A stretch of DNA of 64,000 bases. It comes from Aeromicrobium flavum. GTDB lineage: Bacteria > Actinomycetota > Actinomycetes > Propionibacteriales > Nocardioidaceae. The stretch covers positions 62,001 to 126,000 of the forward strand of contig NZ_BJZQ01000003.1 of the NCBI RefSeq assembly GCF_007992115.1. The letters run 5' to 3'. The notes under the pieces are model-generated. The model saw only the letters and a list, made by a program, of their open reading frames with translations, made no database searches and was not told where the DNA came from. Each line of letters opens with the position of its first letter. Position 1 is the stretch's first letter. This document shows positions 47,435 through 56,778 of the stretch, piece by piece. The translations under genes and the position numbers were made by a program.

Positions 47435-48448
47435 TCAGGACAGGAAGCCCTGCGGGTTGTCCTGCTGCCAGCGCCACGCGTCGGCACAGGCCTCCTCGAT
47501 GCTGTGCGAGGCGGTCCAGCCCCACAGTCGTCGGGCCTTGGACACGTCCGCGTAGCACGCAGCGACGTCCCCGGGCCGTCGTTCGGTGACCCTCAATGGG
47601 ACCGGTCGCCCCGACACGCGCTCGAAGGCCGCCACGAGCTCCAGGACGGACGTGCCACGGCCCGTGCCGACGTTCACGGCGTCGAACCCCGGGGCGCAGT
47701 TCTCGAGAGCCGCGAGGTGGGCGTCGGCGAGGTCCATGACGTGGACGTAGTCGCGCACGCCCGTGCCGTCGGCCGTGCCGTAGTCGTCACCGAACACCGA
47801 CAGCTCCTCCAGCCGGCCGGCCAGGACCTGGGTGACGTACGGCGCGAGGTTGTTGGGGATGTTGCGGGGGTCCTCGCCGATGCGGCCGGACGCGTGGGCT
47901 CCGACCGGGTTGAAGTAGCGCAGGGAGACGAACTCCCACGGCGCGTCCGACAGCGCCAGGTCCTCGAGGAGCTGCTCGATCACGAACTTCGTCCGGCCGT
48001 AGGGATTGCTGATCCCGACGCCGACCGGCGCCGTCTCGTCGATCGGCAGCGCGCCCGGCGTGCCGTACACCGTCGCCGACGAGCTGAAGACCAGCCGCCG
48101 CACGTCGTGACGCTCCATCACGGCGAGCAGGGCCATCGTCGAGTCGACGTTCACCTGCCAGTAGCGCAGCGGCTGCGCGACCGATTCCCCGACCGACTTC
48201 AGGCCGGCGAAGTGGATGACCGCCTCGGGAGCGAACTCGGTGACCACCTGGTCGAGAACCGACTCGTCCCGGACGTCGGCGACCGTGAGCGGCACCGCAC
48301 ACCCCGTCAGCGTGGCAACGCGCTCGAGGGCGACCCTTGAGCTGTTCGACAGGTCGTCGACGACGTGGACCTCGTGGCCGGCCTCGAGCAGGCGCAGGCA
48401 CGTGTGGCTGCCGATGTACCCGGCACCGCCGGTGACGAGGACCCTCAT
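47435..48448 (-). CDS. galE: UDP-glucose 4-epimerase
   Basis: SDR-family NAD enzyme of 337 residues interconverting UDP-glucose and UDP-galactose (or their N-acetyl forms). Rossmann start VTGGAGYIGSHTCLRLLEAG, catalytic FSSSATVYG and YGRTK (Tyr, Lys), and SLRYFNPVGAHASG. It probably feeds galactose-type sugars to the surrounding polymer genes. ATG overlaps the stop of the methyltransferase gene (ATGA), so it is the second gene of a two-gene unit. Confidence 0.95.
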   Translation of the reverse strand: MRVLVTGGAGYIGSHTCLRLLEAGHEVHVVDDLSNSSRVALERVATLTGCAVPLTVADVRDESVLDQVVTEFAPEAVIHFAGLKSVGESVAQPLRYWQVNVDSTMALLAVMERHDVRRLVFSSSATVYGTPGALPIDETAPVGVGISNPYGRTKFVIEQLLEDLALSDAPWEFVSLRYFNPVGAHASGRIGEDPRNIPNNLAPYVTQVLAGRLEELSVFGDDYGTADGTGVRDYVHVMDLADAHLAALENCAPGFDAVNVGTGRGTSVLELVAAFERVSGRPVPLRVTERRPGDVAACYADVSKARRLWGWTASHSIEEACADAWRWQQDNPQGFLS

Positions 48449-49599
48449 CGGCCGGCGATCGCGTCAGGCCCGTCGAACCGCAGCTCGACCGCGCCCTTCT
48501 CGAACCGCATCGTCTCGGCGACCAGCCCGGGGCAGGTCTCGAGCCACGCGGCGACGATCGCCTGCTCGTCGCGCCGGATCGTGTCGTCGAGGATGATGAC
48601 GGCGTCCGGCAGCAGGGTCGGCAGCAGGGCGTCGAGGGCGGGCTTGCGCGCCAGCGGCCCGGTGTTCTTCGGCGGCCCGTCGATGAAGACCAGGCCCACG
48701 TCGGAGATCCCCTCCAGCGCGGAGGTCGCGTACCAGAGCGGTCCGCCGGCCCCGCCGAACGGCTCGAGGGGAGCGTCGCGCACCTCGGCCCAGGCGTCGA
48801 GGCCGTTGTCGCGCAGGTTGCGCCGGGTGTGCTCGGCGAACTTCTCGTCGTGGTCCAGCGCGATGATCCGCGTGCCGGGGGAGTACTGGCGCGCCGCAGC
48901 GGCCATCCACGTCGTGGAGACGCCGCTGCCGCACTCGACCACGATCGGCGGCTGGTCGGTGATGAGGAGGTTCACCAGGTGCAGGACGACGTCGGGCGAG
49001 GCCGCCCAGCCGCGCATGGTCGGCACCACGGGGGGCGCGTCGAAGCGCGTGCTCAGTTGGACGAAGGCCTGGAGCTGGCCGAACGTGTCGAGGACGTCCT
49101 TGCGGCTGGCCTTGTGGGACTCGAGGCCCTGCAGCAGCTCGGTGATGTGCTGGAGCTGCATTCCCTGCATCGCCAGGGCCTGCTGCACCTGCATCCCCTC
49201 GCGCCGGACGGCCTGCTGCACCTGCAGGCCGTTCTTCTGCGCCGCCTGCTGCAGCTGGAGGCCCTGGGCCTCGACCGTCTTGTGCACCTGGACGCCCTGG
49301 CGGTCGAGCGCCTTCTTGAGCTCGGTCGTGCGGGCGGGCAGCTGGCGCAGCCGCTTCATCAGCGGGGCGGAGGCGGCGTCGGCGCCGACGGCGGGCAGGA
49401 TGCGCCGCGCGCGGTACTCGCCCCGGATGGCGGTGAGCAGGACCAGCGCCGCGGTGCCGGCGCTCAGCGCACCCACCCAGGCGGTGCCCCCGATGCGCGC
49501 GAGGAGACCGCCGAGTGCGGCAGCGGCGACGACCGCCACCACGGCCAGCAGGACCCTGCCCGGGCGCGACCGGGGAATGACTCGACTCACCGAAGACAT
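48445..49599 (-). CDS. Membrane-anchored SAM methyltransferase-like protein with five 11-residue repeats
   Basis: 384 residues in three parts. Two N-terminal hydrophobic helices (about 16-35 and 38-58) anchor it. Residues 101-155 are five consecutive 11-residue units, each opening [QNE]G[VLM]Q[VL] (QGVQVHKTVEA, QGLQLQQAAQK, NGLQVQQAVRR, EGMQVQQALAM, QGMQLQHITEL), a hendecad pattern for a long coiled coil. The C-terminal part (about 175-384) is a class I methyltransferase-like fold: VVECGSGVSTTWMAAA, IIALDHDEKFAEHTRRNL, VGLVFIDGPP. ATG 49599 is set by TACGAT 6 nt upstream. Substrate unknown; the operon with galE points to glycan modification or assembly. Confidence 0.8.
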   Translation of the reverse strand: MSSVSRVIPRSRPGRVLLAVVAVVAAAALGGLLARIGGTAWVGALSAGTAALVLLTAIRGEYRARRILPAVGADAASAPLMKRLRQLPARTTELKKALDRQGVQVHKTVEAQGLQLQQAAQKNGLQVQQAVRREGMQVQQALAMQGMQLQHITELLQGLESHKASRKDVLDTFGQLQAFVQLSTRFDAPPVVPTMRGWAASPDVVLHLVNLLITDQPPIVVECGSGVSTTWMAAAARQYSPGTRIIALDHDEKFAEHTRRNLRDNGLDAWAEVRDAPLEPFGGAGGPLWYATSALEGISDVGLVFIDGPPKNTGPLARKPALDALLPTLLPDAVIILDDTIRRDEQAIVAAWLETCPGLVAETMRFEKGAVELRFDGPDAIAGR

Positions 49600-49605
49600 G
49601 AGTGA

Positions 49606-49611
49606 ATCGTA
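49606..49611 (-). promoter_or_regulatory. -10 box of the methyltransferase-galE unit
   Basis: TACGAT on the minus strand, 6 nt before the ATG at 49599. Confidence 0.55.
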
Positions 49612-49720
49612 GGTGCAGACCCCAGCCTGTCCGGTTTCCGGGCGGAACCGCTCGCGGTGCGGTCGGTCGGGCCCGGCGGACCGTGACGGCATCTGCGCCC
49701 TGGGGTCCGAGGCGGCACCC

Positions 49721-49726
49721 TAGGAT
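49721..49726 (+). promoter_or_regulatory. -10 box of the GT2-GT4 gene
   Basis: TAGGAT, 7 nt before the ATG at 49734. With the divergent box at 49606 it brackets a 110-bp two-way promoter region. Confidence 0.55.
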
Positions 49727-49733
49727 GTGCACC

Positions 49734-51824
49734 ATGGATGGGCGAACTCTCGGGGTCAGCGTCGTCATCCCGACCCACCGCGGCGTGTCGCGGATCGCCT
49801 CCATGCTGGACGCACTCGCCAAGCAGAGCCTGGACCCGGCGTCGTACGAGGTCATCGTCGTGGAGAACGGCTCCGACGACGGCACCCGGTGGATCGTCGA
49901 GTCGATGGCCCGGACGCACCCCGAGCGCGTGTTCCGGTACGTGCACCTGCCCGACGCCGACAAGGCCTCCGCCTCGAACCACGGGATCGCCGAGGCCGCC
50001 TACTCGCACCTGACCTTCGTCGACGACGACGACACCGTCCCGCCGCGGTACCTCGAGGCGCTCTGGGAACAGCGTCAGGAGGGCGCGATCGTCGTCGGAT
50101 ACGTGGCCGACCTGCAGGGCGCCGATGCCGTGCCCTCGTTCGACACCTACGTCGTCCGCGCGCTGTTGCCCTGGGCCGGCCGCCGTGTGAGCGTCGACGA
50201 CGCCACGACCGCCGTGGCGTTCAACGTGGCCAAGCTCGTCCCGACGGAGGTCGCCTGCCGCCACCGGTTCGACGAGGGCCTGCTCAGCGGGGACGACGTG
50301 GTGTTCTGGGCCGGCCTGACCATCGCGGAGGGCCTCGAGGTCGTGGTCGCCCCTCCGGACACGGGCGCGATCTACTACCGGACGCTGCGGCCGGGCTCGC
50401 ACTCGCGCCCGCGCGAGCGGGACTTCCGCTGGGGGATCGAGGCGAAGCTCGCGGTGATCGCGCGCCTGGCCGTGTGGGCGCGCCTCAAGGGCGACAGCCC
50501 GGGCTCGCGTGCGGCCAAGCGGCTGGTCACGGCGCAGACCGAGCACATGAACCACTTCCTGAAGGCCCGACCCCGGTACCAGGACGAAGCCGTGGCGGCG
50601 ATCGAGGCGGCGGGCCTCGAGGACGTCATCCACTGGTCGTTCTTCACGCGCGGCCGCGCCCGCCGCCTGGTGGTGTCCTACTGCTTCCCGCCGACGGCCG
50701 ACTCGAGCGCGATCGTCGCTGCGCGGCGCGTCGTCGCGCACGGCGAGTGCGTGGACGTCGTCTCCCACGCCATGGGCCGCCTCCGGGGCAAGGACAGCAG
50801 CGTGCGCCGGCTCACCCGGCCCTACGTGGCCCGCCAGTGGGTGCTGAGCGGACCGACGGCCACCCTGTCGTGGAGCGGCGGCGTCCGCGACTTCGTCGAG
50901 AAGGGCTGGGCGCGCGTCGAGGCCGAGAACAAGGACGACTGGCCGTACGAGTCGATCTACAGCCGGGCGATGTGGCCCGCGTCCCACCTGCTCGCGGCGC
51001 ACGTCGCGCTCCAGCGCCCGGGAACGCGCTGGACGGCCGAGATGTCCGACCCGCTGTCGATCAACACCGAGGGCGGGGAGAAGGAGGGCGACTGGGATCC
51101 GGACGACACGCTGCCCCTGGCGTTCCGGAAGGCCGTCGCCGACCGGGGGTTCGAGGGACCGGAGGGACCGCGACTGGCGCCGTGGATCGAAGCCGTCACC
51201 TACGCGCTCGCGGACGAGATCATCTTCACCAACCGCATCCAGCGCGACCTGATGCTGGATCGGATCGCCGATCCGCGGCTGCGCGAGCGCGCCCGGTCGG
51301 TCGCCGTGGTCTCGGCGCACCCGACGCCGCCTGAGAGGCTCTTCCACGCCGAGGCGCCGATCCCCCTGCCGCAGGACGTCGTCAACATCGGGTACTTCGG
51401 CAACTTCTACGCCAACCGCGGGATCGCCGACCTGCTCACGGCGCTGCAGCAGCACGAGCGGCGCGACGAGGTGCGGCTGCACGTCTTCACCGACCGTCCG
51501 GGCCCGCTGATGGACCAGGTGGACGCGCTCGGACTCGAGGGTCATGTCGAGGTGCACCAGCAGCTGCCGTACCTCGACTACCTGGCCCAGACGCGCCGCT
51601 TCGACGTGCTGCTGGTCAACGACACCGCCGCCACCGCGCACTTCGGGGTCAACCCCTACCTGCCCTCCAAGCTGTCGGACTACCTCGGGTCGGGCACCGA
51701 CATCTGGGCGATGGTGGAGCCGCAGTCGCCGCTGAGCGAGGTGGAGGTGGCCTTCGTCTCGGCCGTCGGAGACGTCGCCGAGGCCGGTGCGGTGCTCGAC
51801 GAGATCGTCGACATCCACGGCTGA
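49734..51824 (+). CDS. Two-domain glycosyltransferase (GT2 fused to GT4-like)
   Basis: 696 residues. The N-terminal GT2 domain (about 5-230) shows GVSVVIPTHRGVSRIASMLD, VIVVENGSDDGTRWIV and the metal-binding acidic run FVDDDDTVPPRYLE. From about 310 a second, GT-B-like domain (LVVSYCFPPTADSSAIVAAR, NIGYFGNFYANRGIADLL, YLDYLAQTRRFDVLLVND, PYLPSKLSDYLGSG) resembles GT4 enzymes. No membrane helix. It could add two sugars in sequence to a lipid-linked or phosphodiester polymer. Donors are unknown; UDP-galactose (galE) and UDP-ManNAcA (next gene) are plausible. Confidence 0.82.
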   Translation: MDGRTLGVSVVIPTHRGVSRIASMLDALAKQSLDPASYEVIVVENGSDDGTRWIVESMARTHPERVFRYVHLPDADKASASNHGIAEAAYSHLTFVDDDDTVPPRYLEALWEQRQEGAIVVGYVADLQGADAVPSFDTYVVRALLPWAGRRVSVDDATTAVAFNVAKLVPTEVACRHRFDEGLLSGDDVVFWAGLTIAEGLEVVVAPPDTGAIYYRTLRPGSHSRPRERDFRWGIEAKLAVIARLAVWARLKGDSPGSRAAKRLVTAQTEHMNHFLKARPRYQDEAVAAIEAAGLEDVIHWSFFTRGRARRLVVSYCFPPTADSSAIVAARRVVAHGECVDVVSHAMGRLRGKDSSVRRLTRPYVARQWVLSGPTATLSWSGGVRDFVEKGWARVEAENKDDWPYESIYSRAMWPASHLLAAHVALQRPGTRWTAEMSDPLSINTEGGEKEGDWDPDDTLPLAFRKAVADRGFEGPEGPRLAPWIEAVTYALADEIIFTNRIQRDLMLDRIADPRLRERARSVAVVSAHPTPPERLFHAEAPIPLPQDVVNIGYFGNFYANRGIADLLTALQQHERRDEVRLHVFTDRPGPLMDQVDALGLEGHVEVHQQLPYLDYLAQTRRFDVLLVNDTAATAHFGVNPYLPSKLSDYLGSGTDIWAMVEPQSPLSEVEVAFVSAVGDVAEAGAVLDEIVDIHG

Positions 51825-51932
51825 ACGGTCTCGCCAACGGGCTTGCGGCGCGCCTGATCCCGGGTCCGGGCCGTGAACCGTGCGCTCCATGAGAAAATCG
51901 GGAGTCAGCGCGGCATGAACGAGGGGATTCTT

Positions 51933-53153
51933 GTGCACATCTGTGTGGTCGGCCTGGGTTACATCGGACTTCCGACGGGCGTGGTCCTGGCGCAAGCGGG
52001 CCAGAAGGTGACCGGCGTCGACAAGAATCCCGAGGTCGTCGCCCAGGTCTCGCGCGGCGAGCTCCACTTCGTCGAGCCCGGCATGGAGGAGGCCCTGGAG
52101 CGGGTCGTCACCGACGGTCTGCTGACGGCCTCGCAGGACCCCGTCGCGGCCGACGTGTTCGTCGTCGCGGTCCCCACGCCGTTCCGTGACGGCCACCAGC
52201 CCGACCTGTCCTACATCGAGGACGCCTCGCGCGCCATCGCCCAGGTCCTCTCCGGCGGCGAGCTGGTCATCCTCGAGAGCACCAGCCCGCCCGGCACCAC
52301 CGCCGCCATGCGCGACTGGATCGCCTCGGAGCGTCCCGACCTCGACATCGACTCGATCGACTTCGCCCACGGTCCCGAGCGCGTCCTGCCGGGCCGGATC
52401 CTGATCGAGCTGGTCCAGAACGACCGGATCGTCGGCGGCCTGACCCCGCGCGCCACGCAGCGGGCCGCCGAGGTCTACCGGACGTTCTGCGCCGGCTCGG
52501 TGCTCGAGACCGACGCCCGCACGGCCGAGGCGGTCAAGCTGGTCGAGAACTCGTACCGCGACGTCAACATCGCCTTCGCGAACGAGCTCTCACTCATCGC
52601 CGACCGGATCGGCGTCGACGTGTGGGAGGTCATCGAGCTGGCCAACCACCACCCCCGGGTCAACGTGCTCAACCCCGGGCCCGGCGTGGGCGGCCACTGC
52701 ATCGCGGTCGACCCGTGGTTCCTGGCCCACGTCGCCCCCGACCTCGCGCGGCTCATCACCACGGCCCGGCACGTCAACGACGACAAGCCGCAGCACGTGC
52801 TCGACCTCATCCGCCGCGCCGACCTCGCCGACGGGTCGACGATCGCGCTGCTGGGCCTGGCCTTCAAGAGCAACGTCGACGACCTGCGCGGCAGCCCGGC
52901 CATCGCCATCGCGCAGTCGGTCGCCGAGACCTTCCCGGGGTCGACCGTGGTGGCCGTCGAGCCGTTCGTCGACGAGCTGCCGCCCGTGCTGCGCGACGCC
53001 GGCATCGACTTGGTCGACATCGACCGTGCGGTGGACGCCGATCTCGTGGTCCTGCTGGTCGACCACGACGTGTTCGTCGACGTGCCGCAGCGGCTGGCCG
53101 ACCACACGGTGGTCGTCGACACGCGCGGCCAGTGGCGCCGTCCGAGGTCCTGA
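51933..53153 (+). CDS. UDP-N-acetyl-D-mannosamine dehydrogenase-like nucleotide-sugar dehydrogenase
   Basis: NAD-dependent oxidation of a UDP-sugar at C6 to the uronic acid, 406 residues. Rossmann start ICVVGLGYIGLPTG, ESTSPPGTT, KLVENSYRDVNIAFANEL and the catalytic Cys in PGPGVGGHCIAVDPWF; the IAVDPW form is that of WecC (UDP-ManNAc) rather than UDP-glucose dehydrogenase (FGGSCFPKD). GTG 51933 is chosen because GAGGGG lies 6 nt before it and the protein then begins HICVVGLG; an in-frame ATG at 51915 adds six residues. The matching 2-epimerase is not in the window. Confidence 0.87.
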   Translation: MHICVVGLGYIGLPTGVVLAQAGQKVTGVDKNPEVVAQVSRGELHFVEPGMEEALERVVTDGLLTASQDPVAADVFVVAVPTPFRDGHQPDLSYIEDASRAIAQVLSGGELVILESTSPPGTTAAMRDWIASERPDLDIDSIDFAHGPERVLPGRILIELVQNDRIVGGLTPRATQRAAEVYRTFCAGSVLETDARTAEAVKLVENSYRDVNIAFANELSLIADRIGVDVWEVIELANHHPRVNVLNPGPGVGGHCIAVDPWFLAHVAPDLARLITTARHVNDDKPQHVLDLIRRADLADGSTIALLGLAFKSNVDDLRGSPAIAIAQSVAETFPGSTVVAVEPFVDELPPVLRDAGIDLVDIDRAVDADLVVLLVDHDVFVDVPQRLADHTVVVDTRGQWRRPRS

Positions 53154-53177
53154 CCCGGACGGGCGCCGGCCCACTCC

Positions 53178-53183
53178 TAGGAT
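53178..53183 (+). promoter_or_regulatory. -10 box of the GT-D gene
   Basis: TAGGAT, 6 nt before the ATG at 53190. Confidence 0.5.
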
Positions 53184-53189
53184 GACGCC

Positions 53190-54110
53190 ATGGGTATGCG
53201 TGAGATGTGGCTGCGCCACCGGGGAGCACGGCAGCGATCCCTCGAGGACGTCGTCGGGCTGCTGCAGGACCAGAACGCGCTGCTGAGCGACATCCGGTCC
53301 GAGCTGCGGCAGCAGCGCCGCGAGATCACCGGCAAGGACCGCCGCCGGCTGGAGGGCATCATCACCCAGTCCCTGGCCGAGCCGGTCCGGGCCGAGGTCC
53401 GGCGCTTCCACGCGGAGCGCACCCTCGGCATGCGCGAGACGGTCGAGCGCCTCGTCCGGGAGCCCGTCGGCTTCTCGCGGTTCGGCGACGGCGAGTTCTG
53501 GCTCATGCTCCGGATCACGTTCTCGCTGCGGTTCCAGAAGAACAGCTTCGCCCTGCAGGACGCCCTGCGCGACGCGTTCACCCGGCCCACCGACGACCTG
53601 ATGATCGGGTTCCCGCACCCCTTCCATACGCTGCACTGGACCAACGTCTGGACGGACCTGTGGAACGAGGTCAGCGATCTCGCGCCGTCCGGCGTCCGCT
53701 TCGGCGACAGTCACGTCACCCGGCCGATCTTCTTCGAGGAGTTCGGCAGCGAGGGCGTCGACCTGTGGCGACGGGTGTGGGAGGACAGGACCGTCACGGT
53801 CGTCGCGGGCGAGTCCGGCCGGTTCAGCCTCGTCGACGAGCTGTTCTCCTCGGCCCGGGAGCTGGACGTCGTCTGGTCGGTCCCGACGGACGGGTTCGCC
53901 GACCTCGACCGGGTCGTCGCCGAGCTGCAGAGCCGACCGCGCACCGACCTCTACCTGCTCTCGCTCGGGCCGGCGGCCACCGTGCTGGCGCGTCGCCTGG
54001 CCGACCTCGGCCTGCGGGCCATCGACATCGGCCACATCAGCGACAGCTACCTGACGACCTTCGAGGGTGGCCTCCTGCCGGAGAAGCGGCCGATCGTCCG
54101 TCCGGAGTGA
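53190..54110 (+). CDS. GT-D fold glycosyltransferase (DUF1792-like) with N-terminal coiled coil
   Basis: 306 residues. Residues about 18-75 are a charged helix (LEDVVGLLQDQNALLSDIRS, ELRQQRREI) likely to be a coiled coil. The catalytic part starts VGFSRFGDGEFWLMLR, the signature of DUF1792/GT-D enzymes, and ends with SLGPAATVLARRLADLGLRA and IDIGHISDSYL, also diagnostic. Members such as streptococcal GalT-like enzymes add hexoses to adhesin glycans or wall polymers. Donor and acceptor are unknown here. Convergent with the GT2-TagF-like fusion. Confidence 0.82.
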   Translation: MGMREMWLRHRGARQRSLEDVVGLLQDQNALLSDIRSELRQQRREITGKDRRRLEGIITQSLAEPVRAEVRRFHAERTLGMRETVERLVREPVGFSRFGDGEFWLMLRITFSLRFQKNSFALQDALRDAFTRPTDDLMIGFPHPFHTLHWTNVWTDLWNEVSDLAPSGVRFGDSHVTRPIFFEEFGSEGVDLWRRVWEDRTVTVVAGESGRFSLVDELFSSARELDVVWSVPTDGFADLDRVVAELQSRPRTDLYLLSLGPAATVLARRLADLGLRAIDIGHISDSYLTTFEGGLLPEKRPIVRPE

Positions 54111-54128
54111 GCCGACCGGCCGCGGGCG

Positions 54129-56627
54129 TCAGCTCCGGTCGAGGTCGCGGATCGCGTCGATGACGCGCTCGCAGCAGCGCCCGTCGCGGTGCGGGAACAT
54201 CTTCGCCATCCGGTCGAGGTAGGGCTGGGCGGGCTCCAGTCCGTGCTCGAGCGCTGCGCCGACGGCGTCGACCGTCTCGGCGAGCGTGGTGGTGGCCGGT
54301 CCGACGCCCAACGCGTCGTACTCGAAGTAGCCGCGCCGCCCGACGTGGGCGCCGCCGAGCATGGCCTCGCGGTCGAACTGGAAGTACACGACCGGCCGGT
54401 TGAGGTACGCGGCGTTGAACGCCATCGAGGAGTAGTCCGTCACCAGCAGCCGGGTGCGCGCGAAGTGACGCTTCGCGGCCGCGTCGTCGAAGCTGAGCAC
54501 CTGGACCTCGGCGGGGATGTCGAGGTAGTCGAGGCTCGCCGCGAGGTTCGGGTGCGCGAGCAGCGCGATCGTGGCGTGGTGCTTCCTCGCCAGCGCCGAC
54601 AGCTCGGGCGAGCGCAGGAACGCCCCCCACTCGCGACCGAACTCGGTCTCGGCGATGTCGGTGGTGGGGCCGCGGCGCTGCTCGCCCGATGCCAGGGGTG
54701 CCGCGAGCCAGCTGCGCCACGTCGGCGCCACCAGGATGAGGTCGCGGTCGCGGTCGGGGGTGCGCTCGGCCTCCGCGCGCAGGACGTCGAACCGGGGCAG
54801 GCCGGTGAGCCGCGCCTCGCGGGTGGTGAACACGTAGCGGGACCCGTCGCCCACGATCGACTCGTGCTCGTCGGGCGTGCTGGTGACGAACAGGTCGATC
54901 GCCTTGGGATTGAGCCAGTCGGAGAGGTCGTCCTTGATGACGCCGTGCTGGAGGAAGACGAAGCGCAGGTCCTCGCGCAGCTGGCCGCGCAGCGACGGCG
55001 GGTCGTGGATCGCCTGGTCGGCGTGCGACGAGACGAGGTGCGAGGCCTGCGTCATGGCGGCGCTCCAGCGCTCGGACCCGTGCGCCAGGAGCCGGCTGCC
55101 GTGGCCCTCCTTCTTGAGGCGGTGCCAGTCGGGGCTGTCCTTCTCGATGGCGAACCAGGCGTTGATGTCGCCGTGGTTCCGGCGCAGGTGCTTGAACAGC
55201 GCCTCGCCGCTGTCGTCGGCGTCGTGCACCCGGTCGCACAGGATCCAGGCGTCCGCGAAGCGGGAGCGGTCGCGGCGCGTGACGCGCACGGGCTCGCTCG
55301 CGGGCTTCGGGCCGTGGAGCACGCGCTTGAGCTGGCCGGGTGTGGGGTGCCGCAGGACGGGACGCGTGCGCAGGGGGCGCCATTCGATCGGCCCGGCCTC
55401 GGTCTCGACGCTCAGCCACTTGTTCCGGGGAAGCCAGGCGATCTCCTCGACGAGCCGGGTGGCTCCCCAGAACTCGACGGACCGGGTCTTGCGATGGGTC
55501 GGGATGACCGGAGCGCCGGACGTCCGGAAGACCGGGGCGGGGGCGTCGGGCGTGCGCAGGTGGCGGACGCGCACGAGCTTCGAGTCCTCCCGGAGCCGGT
55601 CGTACTCGACGTGGTCGGCCGACCACGTGCCGCCGTCGATCCCGTGCAACAGGACGGCGACCCAGGTGCGGTCCCAGGCCCGGATGGTGGTCGAGTCGAC
55701 CAACGCCGGGTCGAGGAACCCGGCGATCCGGCGCAGCAGTTCGACGAACTGCGGACCGAGCTCCGAGGCGGTGTCGCCGCCGAGGCGGACGCGGGTGGAC
55801 TCGCCGTTGAAGTACCACCACAGCTCGTAGAGGATCATGTGCTGGACCCACATCGGCACGTGCCCGAAGCGCTCGCGGGCGAACTCCAGGCAACCGAGGT
55901 ACCCGAGCTCGGGGACGACGGTGAAGCGCCCCGGGTGGCTGGTCATCGAGCCGAGGGTGGAGGACCGGCGCTTGAGGTAGTAGTACTTCGCCGAGTCGAT
56001 GTACCCGACCCGCCGGGTGGGGGCGAGCAGCAGGAACCGGCACGCGAAGTCGCCGTCCTCGAAGTTCGGCCGCAGGTGCTCGTTGAAGCGCAGACCGTGC
56101 TCCTCGATGACGGAGCGGCGGAAGAACGACGTCGGGGCGCTGCCCGGGAACCGCTCGACGGCTCGGTCCAGGTTGGACACGTGGTTGCCGCGGCGGAACA
56201 TCGCACGGCGCGGGTGCACCCGCTCGACGCCGGGCTCGAGCTCGTTCACGACGCGGATGTCCATGTTGACCAGGTGGACGTCGACGTTCTTGCCCACCAG
56301 GTGGGCGACGTCCGCGAAGTAGTTCTCCGAGACCCGGTCGTCGGGGTCGATGAACGTCACCCACGCGCCGGTGGCGTGCTCCAGGGCCAGGTTCCGCGCG
56401 GACGCCTGGCCGCCGTTGGCCTTGGTCAGCACGCGGACGGAGAAGTCCGTGCGGTCGGCCCAGCGGCGGACGATCTGGGCGCTGTCGTCGGTCGATCCGT
56501 CGTCGACGACGAGGATCTCGATGAGTCCGTGGTCGAAGGTCTGCGCGTCGAGGCTGGCCAGGTAGTCGCCGACATAGGCTTCGACGTTGTACAGGGCGCT
56601 GGCCACGGTGAACAGCGGTGCACTCAT
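54129..56627 (-). CDS. GT2 glycosyltransferase fused to CDP-glycerol glycerophosphotransferase-like domain
   Basis: 832 residues. GT2 domain about 5-230: FTVASALYNVEAYVGDYLAS, ILVVDDGSTDDS, GGQASARNLAL, TFIDPDDRVSENYF. A linker of about 200 residues follows, then a TagF-like domain from about 465 with H561 in FLQHGVIKDDLS, H692 in LAHPNLAAS and VTDYSSMAFNAAYLNRPVVYFQFD. One chain could thus add a sugar and a polyol phosphate, the two steps of a mixed repeat unit. AAGGA lies a few bases before the ATG. Divergent from the second double TagF-like gene; inverted repeat CGACCGG/CCGGTCG sits at its 3' end. Confidence 0.9.
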   Translation of the reverse strand: MSAPLFTVASALYNVEAYVGDYLASLDAQTFDHGLIEILVVDDGSTDDSAQIVRRWADRTDFSVRVLTKANGGQASARNLALEHATGAWVTFIDPDDRVSENYFADVAHLVGKNVDVHLVNMDIRVVNELEPGVERVHPRRAMFRRGNHVSNLDRAVERFPGSAPTSFFRRSVIEEHGLRFNEHLRPNFEDGDFACRFLLLAPTRRVGYIDSAKYYYLKRRSSTLGSMTSHPGRFTVVPELGYLGCLEFARERFGHVPMWVQHMILYELWWYFNGESTRVRLGGDTASELGPQFVELLRRIAGFLDPALVDSTTIRAWDRTWVAVLLHGIDGGTWSADHVEYDRLREDSKLVRVRHLRTPDAPAPVFRTSGAPVIPTHRKTRSVEFWGATRLVEEIAWLPRNKWLSVETEAGPIEWRPLRTRPVLRHPTPGQLKRVLHGPKPASEPVRVTRRDRSRFADAWILCDRVHDADDSGEALFKHLRRNHGDINAWFAIEKDSPDWHRLKKEGHGSRLLAHGSERWSAAMTQASHLVSSHADQAIHDPPSLRGQLREDLRFVFLQHGVIKDDLSDWLNPKAIDLFVTSTPDEHESIVGDGSRYVFTTREARLTGLPRFDVLRAEAERTPDRDRDLILVAPTWRSWLAAPLASGEQRRGPTTDIAETEFGREWGAFLRSPELSALARKHHATIALLAHPNLAASLDYLDIPAEVQVLSFDDAAAKRHFARTRLLVTDYSSMAFNAAYLNRPVVYFQFDREAMLGGAHVGRRGYFEYDALGVGPATTTLAETVDAVGAALEHGLEPAQPYLDRMAKMFPHRDGRCCERVIDAIRDLDRS

Positions 56628-56778
56628 GAGCGTCCTTCGCGAGGTGGCGATGCGATCGGGAAATGGTCCTCCGCGAGTCTAGGTGGCGTGCAGTGACCGA
56701 CCGGCGGTGACTGGCCGGGTCGTGCTTGACTGGCCTGCGTCGTTGGACGAGGCGTCGCGCGGAGGGAGGGTCGACACG

